Assembly (NCBI GenBank): GCA_018333895.1
Contig: JAGXSJ010000018.1
Coordinates: forward strand, 1 to 46,561
DNA: 46,561 nucleotides
Direction: 5' to 3'
From: Truepera sp.
Lineage (GTDB): Bacteria; Deinococcota; Deinococci; Deinococcales; Trueperaceae
This document shows, piece by piece, positions 22,983 through 33,091 of this stretch (positions within the stretch are counted from its first letter, which is position 1; each line of letters opens with the position of its first letter). Under the pieces are notes generated by a model that did no database searches, was not told where the DNA came from, and saw only the letters and a list, made by a program, of their open reading frames with translations. A program made the position numbers and the translations under genes.

Positions 22983-24215
22983 GTGAAACTGATCGTGATT
23001 ATGATCGACGGCCTGGCCGCTGACACCTTGGCGCGATGGCGCTCACGCTTGCCTCACCTGAGCGCGCTGGCTGAGAAGGGTCTCCTCGTCGAGCGTTTGA
23101 CCCCCGACCTGCCGGCTACCAGCCTGCCGGGGCGCAGCTCGATAGTGACCGGGGTAGACGCTACCCGGCACGGCATCTACGGCAACGTCATCTGGGACGG
23201 CGAGCGCTTCCGCTACGCTAACCCCGACGATGTGCGCGTCGACACCTTGCCGCACCGAGCCATGGCCGCCGGCTGCGACGTAGCGGTGGTCGGCTACGGG
23301 ATGATCCGCCCCGAGGACGCAAGCATCTTCCATCACGCCTGGTGGGCCAATGAGATGCTGCAACGTGCGCGCGACGAGGCGCCCATCCCGGCTGACGAGA
23401 GCTGGCTGCGCACCTCGCGCCATCAGGATAAGAGCGGACGACTAGCGGCGCTAGCTCTGAGCGGGCTCCCGGCGGCGGTGCCGGACGCCTACGCCGGCGA
23501 CCAGGCGCACTACTTCCTCTCGGAGCTGACCGGCGATCAGATCATGCTGCAATGGAGCACCGGGTTGGCGCTAAGCGAGGCGCCGCCAGACCTGATCATC
23601 ACCGAGATCCTCACTCCCGACTCAGTGCAGCACCGCGCGGGCTTCGAGAGCCCCTTCGCCCTCTGGTCGCTCAGCTACGCCGACGCTTTGCTCGGTACGC
23701 TGATCAGCCAACTGCGCGAGGGCGGGTGCCTAGGCCAGTACGCCTTGGCTGTTCTCAGCGATCACGGTCACGGCCCCATTGAGCGCGCCCTCTATGCCGA
23801 CGCGCTCTTGCCGGATCGCCACCTTTCGTGCGAAGGGGGATTCCTCTATGTGGCTGTCGAGAGCGAGCGTGAGGCCAGACAGTTAGCTGAGCGACTAGCG
23901 CCTCACGGTGTCGAGCGGCTACTGGGCGATCATCTGCCCGCCGAGGTGCGAGGGTCTGTAGCAACGTTTGTGGCGCCACCGCGCTGTTCGTTTGAGCGCC
24001 GCCCTGAAACGGAGGGCGTAAGCGGAGCGCCGCGCTACCCCTCCAATCACGGCTTTCGGCCCGGCTCGCCGCAAGACGAGCGGTTTGCGGTTATCGCTGT
24101 GCCCGGCAGAGGGCCGCAGCGGGTGGCTCGAGCCGATTCGCTCCAGATCGCCCCGACGCTGGCGGCCCTGCTAGAGCTTTCGTTAGCCCCCTATCCAGCT
24201 TCACCACTGCTATAG
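22983..24215 (+). CDS. Alkaline-phosphatase-fold phosphodiesterase/nucleotide pyrophosphatase-like protein
   Basis: Metal-dependent phosphoesterase of the AP superfamily, NPP/phosphonoacetate-hydrolase branch; 410 residues with no signal peptide, so cytosolic. Metal and catalytic positions: D9 in VIMIDGL, the nucleophile region PATSLPGRSS (Thr46/Ser47), the Asp and His in TPDSVQHRAG, SDHGHGP, and the His in YPSNHGF. The GTG start follows AGGGTAAAGGC. Substrate is not predictable. The nearest neighbours are an unrelated DUF6671 gene and a peptide transporter, so context gives no help. Confidence 0.9.
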   Translation: MKLIVIMIDGLAADTLARWRSRLPHLSALAEKGLLVERLTPDLPATSLPGRSSIVTGVDATRHGIYGNVIWDGERFRYANPDDVRVDTLPHRAMAAGCDVAVVGYGMIRPEDASIFHHAWWANEMLQRARDEAPIPADESWLRTSRHQDKSGRLAALALSGLPAAVPDAYAGDQAHYFLSELTGDQIMLQWSTGLALSEAPPDLIITEILTPDSVQHRAGFESPFALWSLSYADALLGTLISQLREGGCLGQYALAVLSDHGHGPIERALYADALLPDRHLSCEGGFLYVAVESEREARQLAERLAPHGVERLLGDHLPAEVRGSVATFVAPPRCSFERRPETEGVSGAPRYPSNHGFRPGSPQDERFAVIAVPGRGPQRVARADSLQIAPTLAALLELSLAPYPASPLL

Positions 24216-24313
24216 CGCCCTGGATTTAGCTCTCCCCAGGCTTCGGCACAGGGCTGACATAGCGATTAAGGAGCCATGTTACGGTCCGGTCGGCTTCGGA
24301 GGAGCCTTTGAGC

Positions 24314-25828
24314 ATGATTCGAGCCTTCCTAACAAGCTTAGCTGCCCTGATCCTGTTGGCCACTGCCATAGCGCAGCCCTCAGGCACGCTGGTCGTTTCA
24401 CTGGCTAGCGACCCCGTCTCGCTCTTTTTGCCGCGCGCTCCTGACCGCACCGCGGCCAACGTCTCCTGGTCTTTGTACGACTCGCTGGTCTGGATCGATG
24501 ACGAAGGCGAGCTGGTACCGGCGCTGGCCGAGCGCTGGGAGGTCTCCGCAGACGGCACCGCGTACACCTTCCACCTGCGCCGCGGGGTAGTGTTCCATAA
24601 CGGCGAGCCTTTTAATGCCGAGTCGGTCTTAGCTACTTGGCAGACCGGCAAAGACCCCAGCAACGATTATGCCAGCATCTACGCTCAGGTAAACTCGGTC
24701 GAGATTTTAGACGCCTACACGGTGCTCCTTACTACCCCCGAGCCGAGCGCCGTCTTTTTGACGCAACTGGCGATGAACTGGGCAATGGTGCCACCAAGTT
24801 ACATCCGCGAGGTCGGTATCGACGGCTTTGAGCGGCGCCCGATAGGCACCGGGCCGTTCCGCTTCGTCTCGCGCACGGCGGGCGACCGGGTGGTGCTCGA
24901 GGCAAACCCCGACTATTGGCGAGCAGGGCTGCCCAAAGTTGAGCGGCTTATCTTCCGGGTTATCCCCGACGCCTCTACGCGCTTAGCAGCGATCCGGACC
25001 GGCGAAGTGCATATCGCTAACCGCCTTACCGCCGATCAGGTAGCCATACTGGCAAACAACCCTGAAGTCGAGGTGGTTACCTATCTCAACGATCGGGTCT
25101 TTTACGTCGGCTTTAAGAACATCGGCGCTGGCGTAGGCACACCCCTTGCAGATGTGCGCGTGCGCCAGGCGCTTAACTACGCCACCAACCGCCCCGGCAT
25201 CGTCCAGGCCATCTTCGGTGGTCACGCCAACCTGATCGCCGGCTTCATCGTCGAGGGGAACCTCGGCTTCGACTCCGAGCTGATGCAACCGCGACCCTAC
25301 GACCCGGAACGAGCCCGCGCACTCCTGGCTGAGGCGGGCTACCCAGACGGCTTTGAGATCGCCATGGGCTGCCCGACCGATGGCTACGTCAACATCAACG
25401 AGGTCTGCCTCGCCATCCAACGCAGCCTGGCACAGGTAGGCGTCGAGGTGCGCCTTGAGTTCATGACCACCAACCGCTTCTGGAGCGAGCCTCATTACGG
25501 CGCAGTAGGGCCGATGTACGTCGACTCCTGGTCGAGCGCCATCGGCGAAGCGCTGCCCAGACTGCAAGGGGCGCTGCTACCGGGCAACTACTACAACACC
25601 TGGGAAGATGCCCGGCTTACGGCGCTGATCCGCCAGATCGAACGGACCGTCGATCGCGATGAGCGAGCTGCGCTCTATCAGGAGATGCACCGGCTGATGT
25701 TCGAAGAGCCGCCCTTTATCTACCTCTATCAGCTAACGATCTTTGAAGCGATTCGCAGCAACGTGGAGGGCTACGCGCCGCGGGCTGCCGAGGAGTACTT
25801 CCTAAAGAGCGTGTCGCTGCGTGACTGA
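24314..25828 (+). CDS. ABC transporter substrate-binding protein, peptide/nickel type (SBP family 5)
   Basis: Exported solute receptor of 504 residues. Signal peptide about 1-21 (LAALILLATAIAQP) with no lipobox Cys at the cleavage site. Family 5 features: SLYDSLVWIDDEGELVPALAERWEVSADG, TYTFHLRRGVVFHNGEPFNAESV near the N-terminus, RPIGTGPFRFV, RVRQALNYATNRPGIV and the C-terminal EMHRLMFEEPPFIYLYQ. The ATG at 24314 is chosen because GGAGGAG lies 9 nt upstream; TTG at 24308 is too close. It is followed by two matching permeases. Ligand (oligopeptide, dipeptide or other) not determinable. Confidence 0.94.
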   Translation: MIRAFLTSLAALILLATAIAQPSGTLVVSLASDPVSLFLPRAPDRTAANVSWSLYDSLVWIDDEGELVPALAERWEVSADGTAYTFHLRRGVVFHNGEPFNAESVLATWQTGKDPSNDYASIYAQVNSVEILDAYTVLLTTPEPSAVFLTQLAMNWAMVPPSYIREVGIDGFERRPIGTGPFRFVSRTAGDRVVLEANPDYWRAGLPKVERLIFRVIPDASTRLAAIRTGEVHIANRLTADQVAILANNPEVEVVTYLNDRVFYVGFKNIGAGVGTPLADVRVRQALNYATNRPGIVQAIFGGHANLIAGFIVEGNLGFDSELMQPRPYDPERARALLAEAGYPDGFEIAMGCPTDGYVNINEVCLAIQRSLAQVGVEVRLEFMTTNRFWSEPHYGAVGPMYVDSWSSAIGEALPRLQGALLPGNYYNTWEDARLTALIRQIERTVDRDERAALYQEMHRLMFEEPPFIYLYQLTIFEAIRSNVEGYAPRAAEEYFLKSVSLRD

Positions 25829-25844
25829 GAGCGTGGCCACCAGG

Positions 25845-25877
25845 ACTGGGGCGGGAAAAGTTCAATCCCGCCTCAGT
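25845..25877 (+). other. Intergenic hairpin between binding protein and first permease
   Basis: ACTGgGGCGGGA pairs with TCCCGCCtCAGT around AAAGTTCAA: 11 pairs with one internal mismatch. Such hairpins often stabilise the upstream mRNA or partly end transcription so that the binding protein outnumbers the permeases. No U-run. Confidence 0.6.
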
Positions 25878-25891
25878 AGTGTGGTCCCATC

Positions 25892-26808
25892 ATGATCGGC
25901 TTCGCCCTCAGGCGCGGCGCCGAGTCGCTCCTGTTACTGCTGGGGGCCTTGCTGCTGGTATTCCTCATGGTGCGCCTGACCGGCGACCCGGTGAGCCTGA
26001 TCTTGCCGATGGACGCTCCGATGGCGCAGCGCGAAGCCTTCCGCCAGACGATGGGGCTCAATGAGCCGCTCTATCGGCAGCTGGCCGGCTTCATCGGTGG
26101 GGCATTGCATGGCGATTTGGGGCAGAGCCTGCGCTTTAGGCAGGACAACCTCGAGCTGATCTGGCAGCGCCTTCCTGCTACGGTCGAACTGGCCCTGGCC
26201 GCGCTGCTCTTTGCCGTGCTAGTAGCGGTGCCGCTGGGCGTGCTAGGCGGGATGAACCCCGGCTCGCTCGCCGACCGCATGGCGCGGGGGGTAGGGCTCC
26301 TGGGGCAGACCATTCCCAGCTTCTGGCTGGGGATGCTGCTGATCCTCCTGTTTGCCGTCGAGCTGCGCTGGCTCCCCTCGTTTGGCCGCGACTCGCTGGC
26401 TTCGTTAGTGCTGCCCGCAATCGCGCTCGGCTTCTCGGGCATGGGTCAGCTAGTGAGGCTGACGCGCTCGGTGGTGTTGGAGGTGCGCAGCTCCGACTTC
26501 ATCCGCACGGCGTACTCGAAGGGGCTTAGGGCCTCTGGAGTCTCATTTCGCCACATCCTGCCTAATGTCGCTATCCCGATTATCAGCGTGCTCGGCATCC
26601 AGTTCACCTACCTGCTCGGTGGCTCGATCTATATCGAGGTGGTCTTTGCCTGGCCGGGTCTGGGGACGCTGCTTGAAGGTGCCATTCGCGACAGCGACTT
26701 TCCGCTGGTGCAAGCTATGACCATTTTTATCGCGTTTATCGCCATCAGCATCCATTATCTAACCGACCTGTGCTACAGCCTGATCGATCCGCGGATAAGG
26801 ACCGGCTG

Positions 26809-26809
<1 letters not shown>
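25892..26809 (+). CDS. ABC transporter permease, DppB/OppB type
   Basis: Inner-membrane permease of 305 residues with about six transmembrane helices. The N-terminal helix LLLLLGALLLVFLMVRLTGDP and the following GLNEPLYRQLAGFI periplasmic loop are typical of DppB. The coupling (EAA) loop to the ATPase reads IRTAYSKGLRASGVSFRHIL. The C-terminal helix pair FTYLLGGSIYIEVVFAWPGLG is the family signature. The TGA stop overlaps the ATG of the next permease (TGATG). Confidence 0.95.
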
Positions 26810-27735
<926 letters not shown>

Positions 27736-27736
27736 C

Positions 27737-28396
27737 GTGCTGAGACTAGCTGAGGTCGAGGCGGTGCTCTTCGATATGGACGGCACCCTAGTCGATACCG
27801 AGCCCTTGTGGTTCGCAGCCGAACGCTGGGTAGCAGCCCGCTTCGGCACGGTGCTGCCTGAGATGGCCCTGGCTGAGCTTCGCGGGCTCGACACAGCGGC
27901 GCTGCTGGCGGTGCTAGCTGAGCGTTATGGGTTGCAAGCGAGAGCGGCTGACTTTCTGAAGGCGCTCGAGCTAGAGGTCCTGTCCCGCCTCGATACGGCA
28001 CCCACACGTCCTGGGGCCAAAGAGCTAGTCGAGCAGGTAGCGGCCATAGGGAAGGCTCGAGCCATCGTCTCCAATTCGCCTGCTAGCGTTGTGGCGGCCA
28101 CCTTGCGCCCTCACTCCTGGGCCGCGCTCATACCCCGGCGCTTTTCGGTCGATGAGGTGCAGTTTGGCAAGCCCGCTCCTGATCTCTATCACCATGCGGC
28201 TGCCGCACTCGGCGTCGCGGCTGAGCGCTGCGTAGCCTTCGAGGACAGCATCGCCGGCGTCACTGCGGCGGTAAGCGCCGGGATGAGCTGTGTCGCTATC
28301 ACCTTCGGTGAGCAGTCCGAGGCGGCTTTTGCAGCGCTGACACGCTGGCGAGTCGCCTCGCTGCACGAGGCCGGCCGGCTGTTTATAACGACCTAG
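27737..28396 (+). CDS. HAD-superfamily phosphatase (phosphoglycolate phosphatase/beta-PGM-like)
   Basis: Mg2+-dependent phosphohydrolase of 219 residues, GTG start one base after the permease stop. HAD motifs: D13-M-D15-GT with VDTEP, motif II Ser in IVSNSPAS, motif III Lys in QFGKPAPDLY, and motif IV FEDSIAGVTAA. The helical cap is of the small C1 type. The family acts on phosphoglycolate, sugar phosphates and nucleotides; the substrate cannot be fixed. Co-transcription with the transporter is likely by spacing. Confidence 0.92.
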   Translation: MLRLAEVEAVLFDMDGTLVDTEPLWFAAERWVAARFGTVLPEMALAELRGLDTAALLAVLAERYGLQARAADFLKALELEVLSRLDTAPTRPGAKELVEQVAAIGKARAIVSNSPASVVAATLRPHSWAALIPRRFSVDEVQFGKPAPDLYHHAAAALGVAAERCVAFEDSIAGVTAAVSAGMSCVAITFGEQSEAAFAALTRWRVASLHEAGRLFITT

Positions 28397-28492
28397 CGGT
28401 CCAGACAATACCCTCAGGGGCAGGGCACCCGCGACCCCCTCCGGGGCATGGTAGACTGGTGCCCGACGCTATGGTTTGGAGAGGAATCGTTT

Positions 28493-28552
28493 ATGAGCGA
28501 TCGTTCACCACCGATGAAGATGGGGCGCCCACGTGGGGTCGCCCCTACTTGA
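28493..28552 (+). CDS. Possible 19-residue upstream ORF in the UPF0173 leader
   Basis: GAGAGGAA precedes ATG at 28493 by about 5 nt; the frame reads MSDRSPPMKMGRPRGVAPT and stops with TGA inside the dispersed repeat. The C-terminal half is read from the repeat palindrome itself. It could be a leader peptide, or the start of a gene cut by repeat insertion. Confidence 0.3.
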   Translation: MSDRSPPMKMGRPRGVAPT

Positions 28553-28581
28553 ATACTCGAATACTTGAATACCGATTCTCA
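28522..28581. repeat. Dispersed repeat copy B, in the UPF0173 leader
   Basis: Palindrome GGGGCGc/CGCCCC around CCACGTGG, then, read on the minus strand, units TATTCAAG, TATTCGAG, TATTCAAG leading from TAGGGGCGA, and the GAATCGG flank. It ends just before the AAAGGAG ribosome binding site of the UPF0173 gene. Confidence 0.8.
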
Positions 28582-28591
28582 AAGGAGCCAC

Positions 28592-29266
28592 ATGAAATTG
28601 ACATTCCTGGGGCATGCAGGCTTTGTAGTAGACATTGGCGACCAGCAGGTAGCGATCGACCCGTTCTTGACCGGCAATCCGGTCGCCACACAGCGGGCTG
28701 AGGAGCTGTCGCCAGCTTACATTCTGCTCACCCACGCCCACGGCGACCACTACGGTGATACCGAAAGCATCGCTAAGCGCACCAGCGCGACCGTCATCGC
28801 CAGCTTTGAGGTGGTGTCGTACCTGGGCCAGCGGGGCATCTCGGGGCACGCCATGAATATCGGTGGAAGCTTTACTTTCCCTTTTGGCAAGGTGACCTAC
28901 ACCCCGGCTTGGCACTCTAACTCGCTGCCGGACGGCTCCTACGCCGGTATGCCGAGCGGCCTGGTGTTAGCAGCGGAAGGAAAGCGGCTCTATCATGCCG
29001 GCGATACCGCGCTCTTTGGCGACATGGCGCTGATCGGCAAAAAAGCCCTCGCTGTGGCGCTCTTGCCCATTGGCGACAACTACACCATGGGCCCTGAGGA
29101 TGCCCTGGAGGCGGTTAGGCTACTTAGGCCCCAGGTGGTCATCCCCATTCATTACAACACCTTCGAACTGATTAGGCAGGATGCGCAGGCGTTTAAGGCA
29201 GCGGTTGAAACGCAGACCGACAGCCGGGTAGTGGTGCTAAAGCCAGGTGAGCATTTTACTCTCTAA
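28592..29266 (+). CDS. UPF0173 family metal-dependent hydrolase (MBL fold)
   Basis: Beta-lactamase-fold hydrolase of 224 residues, the usual UPF0173 length. Motifs: MKLTFLGHAGF at the N-terminus, AIDPFLTGNP, the metal motif H48-A-H50-G-D52-H53 in LLTHAHGDHYGDT, LYHAGDTALFGDM, and IPIHYNTFELI near the C-terminus. The ATG is set by AAAGGAG 6 nt upstream. Substrate is unknown. Its leader contains a dispersed repeat and a possible short ORF. Confidence 0.94.
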   Translation: MKLTFLGHAGFVVDIGDQQVAIDPFLTGNPVATQRAEELSPAYILLTHAHGDHYGDTESIAKRTSATVIASFEVVSYLGQRGISGHAMNIGGSFTFPFGKVTYTPAWHSNSLPDGSYAGMPSGLVLAAEGKRLYHAGDTALFGDMALIGKKALAVALLPIGDNYTMGPEDALEAVRLLRPQVVIPIHYNTFELIRQDAQAFKAAVETQTDSRVVVLKPGEHFTL

Positions 29267-29336
29267 CCGTTCCCTCATCGCTTCCTTCGCAGGCTCTGGC
29301 CAAGTATAGTAAATAGGGCGTAATGGCCGCCTGTTT

Positions 29337-30281
29337 ATGACACCGACCTTTGTCCCTCCCCGCTATGAGACCGTCCGCCTGCTCGGTGCGGGACAGACTT
29401 CGTCGGTCTATCTGGCGCGGCACGACCAGCGCGGAGTAGTCGCGCTCAAGCTGCCACGCCCGGAGCTTAATCACCGGCCGGTGCTGCGGCGGATGTTTGA
29501 GAGCGAGGTGCAGATCACCTTAAACCTCAGTCATCCGAATATCGTGGCCGCTCATGACGGCCACCCCACCGGCGAACGCGCCTTTTTGGTGCTGGAGTAC
29601 TGCGCCGGCGGCACCCTGGACCAACTGCTGCTAGAGCAAGGTCAGCTCCCGCTTAAGCGCTGCTATGAGCTGATCCTGGACGTGAGCCGCGGACTTGCCT
29701 ACAGCCATAGCCGCGGCGTGCTGCACCGCGATGTTAAGCCCGCCAACGTCTTCTTGACCGACGGCGGTGTGGCCAAGTTGGGCGACTTCGGGACCGGTAT
29801 CTATCTCTCGGACCGCACCGTCGAGCGGGTCGGCACGGCTTTCTATATGGCGCCGGAAGTTTTCCAGGGCAGCGCAGCTAGCATCCAGAGCGATATCTAT
29901 AGCCTAGGCATCCTGGCCTATGAGGTCCTTACCGGTACCCGCCCCTTCCTGGGCGACAGCTACGACACGCTGATGATGGCGCATCTCAGCGGCTTGCCGA
30001 AGAACCCCCGCCACTATCGCCCGGAGCTCGAGCGCCGTGTTGCGGCGGTAGTAGCCAAGGCGATGTCGCGCGACGCAGCTAAGCGCCACTCCACCGTGCG
30101 CGAGCTTATCGAGGCGTTTACCACTGCAGCGGGTATCGATCCTGTGCCCACGCCGACTGTCGAGGCGACCAAGCAAACGCAGGTAGGGCGTAGCAGCCGC
30201 ACCCACAACGGTGCCAAACAGACCAAGGAGGGCAAGAGGCCTTGGCGGGGGCTGTTCGGTTGGCTGCGACGCACACGCTAG
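29337..30281 (+). CDS. Soluble Hanks-type serine/threonine protein kinase
   Basis: Protein kinase of 314 residues, with the catalytic domain at about 10-270 and a short basic tail; no PASTA or transmembrane segment is seen. All key residues are present: Gly-rich loop GAGQTSSVYLA, K38 in VALKLP, E57, catalytic HRDVKPANV (D132, N137), D150-F-G in LGDFGTG, APE 172-174, and SDIYSLGILAYEVLTG. The tail (GKRPWRGLFGWLRRTR) is basic and aromatic and might touch membrane. It begins with ATG after a T-rich leader without a clear Shine-Dalgarno; TATAGT at 29305 is a possible -10. It lies just upstream of the suf promoter; a functional link is unproven. Confidence 0.93.
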   Translation: MTPTFVPPRYETVRLLGAGQTSSVYLARHDQRGVVALKLPRPELNHRPVLRRMFESEVQITLNLSHPNIVAAHDGHPTGERAFLVLEYCAGGTLDQLLLEQGQLPLKRCYELILDVSRGLAYSHSRGVLHRDVKPANVFLTDGGVAKLGDFGTGIYLSDRTVERVGTAFYMAPEVFQGSAASIQSDIYSLGILAYEVLTGTRPFLGDSYDTLMMAHLSGLPKNPRHYRPELERRVAAVVAKAMSRDAAKRHSTVRELIEAFTTAAGIDPVPTPTVEATKQTQVGRSSRTHNGAKQTKEGKRPWRGLFGWLRRTR

Positions 30282-30323
30282 CACACAGCCTGCTTCACTT
30301 AAATCTGTTACGCTGAAAGCCGA

Positions 30324-30351
30324 TTGACTTACTCGACTTTTCGGGTAAGAT
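30324..30351 (+). promoter_or_regulatory. suf operon promoter with an overlapping dyad
   Basis: TTGACT (30324-30329) and TAAGAT (30346-30351), 16-bp spacer. A dyad fills the spacer: CTTACTCGA (30328-30336) and TCGGGTAAG (30341-30349), paired with one G-T, 4-nt centre. It is an operator candidate for an iron or Fe-S sensing regulator. TATACT at 30356-30361 is an alternative -10. Confidence 0.6.
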
Positions 30352-30372
30352 CGACTATACTTAAATCGGAAC

Positions 30373-30402
30373 GAGTCTTGATTAGCATCTAACCAGACTC
30401 GA
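30373..30402 (+). promoter_or_regulatory. Hairpin in the suf 5' leader
   Basis: CGAGTCT pairs with AGACTCG, and inside them GATTAG pairs with CTAACC with one mismatch around CAT. It forms a long imperfect stem between promoter and sufC ribosome binding site. There is no U-run; it may be an operator or an mRNA regulatory hairpin. Confidence 0.5.
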
Positions 30403-30426
30403 CATCCTTAGAACAATGAGGTGCCT

Positions 30427-31179
<753 letters not shown>

Positions 31180-31191
31180 AGGGGAGAAGGT

Positions 31192-32604
31192 ATGTCCGAT
31201 ACACCTCAGCTCGACAACCTACAGCATACCCGGCAGTACCAGTTCCAGATGCCTGAGAACTATGCCTTTAAGTCGGAAAAGGGCTTAAATCGGCGCATAG
31301 TTGAGCAGATCAGCTATTTTAAGGGCGAGCCGGAGTGGATGCTCAAGTTCCGCCTCCAGGCTCTTGAGATCGCTGAGAAAAAGGGGCGCCCCAAGTGGGG
31401 CCCGGACCTAAGCAGCCTCAACTTCGACGAGATCTACTTCTACATCCGCCCGCAAGACCGGCAGGGCACGACCAATAACTGGGAAGAGATCCCCGCCGAG
31501 GTGCGCGAGACCTACCGCAGGCTGGGCATCCCTGAGGCCGAGCAGAAGATTCTGGCCGGGGTAGGAGCCCAGTACGAATCGGAGATGGTCTATCACTCGC
31601 TCAAAGAGGAGTGGGAGCGCCAGGGTGTGATCTTTCTCGACTCTGACAGCGGCCTGCGCGAGCACCCCGAGCTGTTTAGGGAGTACTTTGCCACGGTGGT
31701 GCCGCCCGAGGATAACTACTTTGCCGCAGTCAATTCGGCGGTCTGGTCGGGCGGGTCGTTCGTCTATGTACCGCCCGGCGTTGAGATTGAAGTGCCCCTG
31801 CAAGCCTACTTCCTTCTCAACGCGCAGAGTATCGGCCAGTTTGAGCGGACGCTGATTATCGGCGACGTGGGCTCGAAGTTCCACTACATCGAGGGCTGCA
31901 CCGCGCCGACCTACAACACCGCCAGCTTCCACTCCGGTGTGATCGAGATCATCTGCAAGGAGCGCAGCCAGGTGCGCTACACCACCATCCAGAACTGGTC
32001 GCACAACGTCTATAACCTGGTCACTCAGCGCGCCCTGGTCTATAAAGACGCCAGCATGGGCTGGCTAGACGGCAATCTGGGGAGCAAGATCACCATGAAG
32101 TACCCCAGCACCTACCTGCTCGAGGAGGGTGCCCGTGGTGAGGTGCTCTCTATCGCCTTTGCCACCGACGGCCAGCACCAGGACGCCGGCGCCAAAGTCA
32201 TTCACGCCGCCCCCAACACCAGTTCACAGATCGTCTCCAAGTCGATCTCCAAGGGGACCGGGCGCAGCAGCTACCGCGGTTTGGTCAAGATCTACGAAGG
32301 AGCCACTGGGGCTCGAGCCAACGTCGAGTGTGACGCGCTGCTGCTCGATGACCAAGCCCGCACCGACACCTACCCCTACATCGAGATCAACGAAAAGACC
32401 GCCCATGTCGGCCATGAGGCCACCGTTAGCAAGCTCAACGACGAGCAGATCTTCTACCTCATGAGCCGCGGCCTGCCCGAGGACGAAGCGGCGGCATTAA
32501 TCGTGCGCGGCTTTTTGGAGCCGATCGCCAAGGAGCTGCCGCTGGAGTACGCCGTTGAGCTTAACCGGCTCATCGAACTGGAGATGGAAGGAAGCGTGGG
32601 GTAA
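31192..32604 (+). CDS. sufB: Fe-S cluster assembly scaffold SufB
   Basis: Scaffold subunit of SufBCD on which Fe-S clusters form; 470 residues, typical. Motifs: EKGLNRRIVEQISYFKGEPEW near the N-terminus, then GVIFLDSDSGLREHPELFREYF, the beta-helix core with AVNSAVWSGGSFVYVPPGVE, and SKFHYIEGCTAP with the Cys proposed as a cluster or sulfur site. The C-terminus has HVGHEATVSKLNDEQIFYLMSRGL, with the conserved His-Glu. GGGGAGAAGGT precedes the ATG. The expected next gene, sufD, is displaced by a toxin-antitoxin pair. Confidence 0.97.
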   Translation: MSDTPQLDNLQHTRQYQFQMPENYAFKSEKGLNRRIVEQISYFKGEPEWMLKFRLQALEIAEKKGRPKWGPDLSSLNFDEIYFYIRPQDRQGTTNNWEEIPAEVRETYRRLGIPEAEQKILAGVGAQYESEMVYHSLKEEWERQGVIFLDSDSGLREHPELFREYFATVVPPEDNYFAAVNSAVWSGGSFVYVPPGVEIEVPLQAYFLLNAQSIGQFERTLIIGDVGSKFHYIEGCTAPTYNTASFHSGVIEIICKERSQVRYTTIQNWSHNVYNLVTQRALVYKDASMGWLDGNLGSKITMKYPSTYLLEEGARGEVLSIAFATDGQHQDAGAKVIHAAPNTSSQIVSKSISKGTGRSSYRGLVKIYEGATGARANVECDALLLDDQARTDTYPYIEINEKTAHVGHEATVSKLNDEQIFYLMSRGLPEDEAAALIVRGFLEPIAKELPLEYAVELNRLIELEMEGSVG

Positions 32605-32636
32605 AGGCGAGGACGGCTTCGAGAGGAGTGGCCAGC

Positions 32637-32825
32637 GTGGCAGATAGACCCAAGGATACGTATCAATACCTCACCGACGCCAGTGCTAAGCGCACCCACA
32701 TCGTTTTGAGCCTCGAGGAGTATGAGGCGCTGCTTGAGGATCGCTGGCACCGGGAAGTGCTTGCCGAGCGACGTGGTGGTGAAACGCTCTCGCTCGATGA
32801 GAGAGAGCGTCGCAGTCTTGGCTGA
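32637..32825 (+). CDS. Antitoxin of a RelE/ParE-type toxin-antitoxin pair
   Basis: A 62-residue acidic protein beginning MADRPKDTYQYLTDASAKRT, with the helical stretch VLSLEEYEALLEDRWHREVL and a charged tail. Size, acidity, the LSLEEYEALLED pattern of Phd/RelB-like antitoxins and the overlap with the toxin support the call. The GTG at 32637 is chosen because GAGAGGAG ends 8 nt upstream; GTG at 32628 lies within that site. Its stop overlaps the toxin start (TGATG). The pair sits between sufB and sufD. Confidence 0.8.
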   Translation: MADRPKDTYQYLTDASAKRTHIVLSLEEYEALLEDRWHREVLAERRGGETLSLDERERRSLG

Positions 32826-33076
32826 TGGCTTATACGCTGAGTTTTAAGAAGCGCGTGGAGAAGGATTTGGCAGCGCTAGACCCAGAGGCAGCAAAGCACA
32901 TCTGGGCAAAGGTCGAGCAGCTGGCCGAGGATCCTTTTCCGACCGGCGCCATCAAGCTGAAGGGTGAGCTATCGTATCGTCTGCGCGTCGGAGATTACCG
33001 TATCGTGTTTGACGTTGACATGACAACTAGGACCGTTACTGTGCCTATAGAGCATCGCAAAGAGATTTACCGCTGA
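32825..33076 (+). CDS. RelE/ParE family toxin
   Basis: An 83-residue basic protein matching the RelE/ParE fold: YTLSFKKRVEKDLAALD, helical middle AKVEQLAEDPFP, GAIKLKGELSYRLRVGDYRIVF, and the final VPIEHRKEIYR. The YRLRVGDYRIVFDVD and HRKEIYR signatures carry the Arg and Tyr residues used for mRNA cleavage in RelE; ParE-type gyrase inhibitors share the fold, so the target is not settled. Translationally coupled to its antitoxin. It is co-directional with suf, so it is probably co-transcribed. Confidence 0.9.
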   Translation: MAYTLSFKKRVEKDLAALDPEAAKHIWAKVEQLAEDPFPTGAIKLKGELSYRLRVGDYRIVFDVDMTTRTVTVPIEHRKEIYR

Positions 33077-33091
33077 GATGGAGGGATTAGC

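Noticed and set aside
28459-28701. 80-residue frame across the repeat upstream of the UPF0173 gene
   Set aside because: It runs through the repeat and into the UPF0173 gene in the wrong frame, and no family resemblance is seen.
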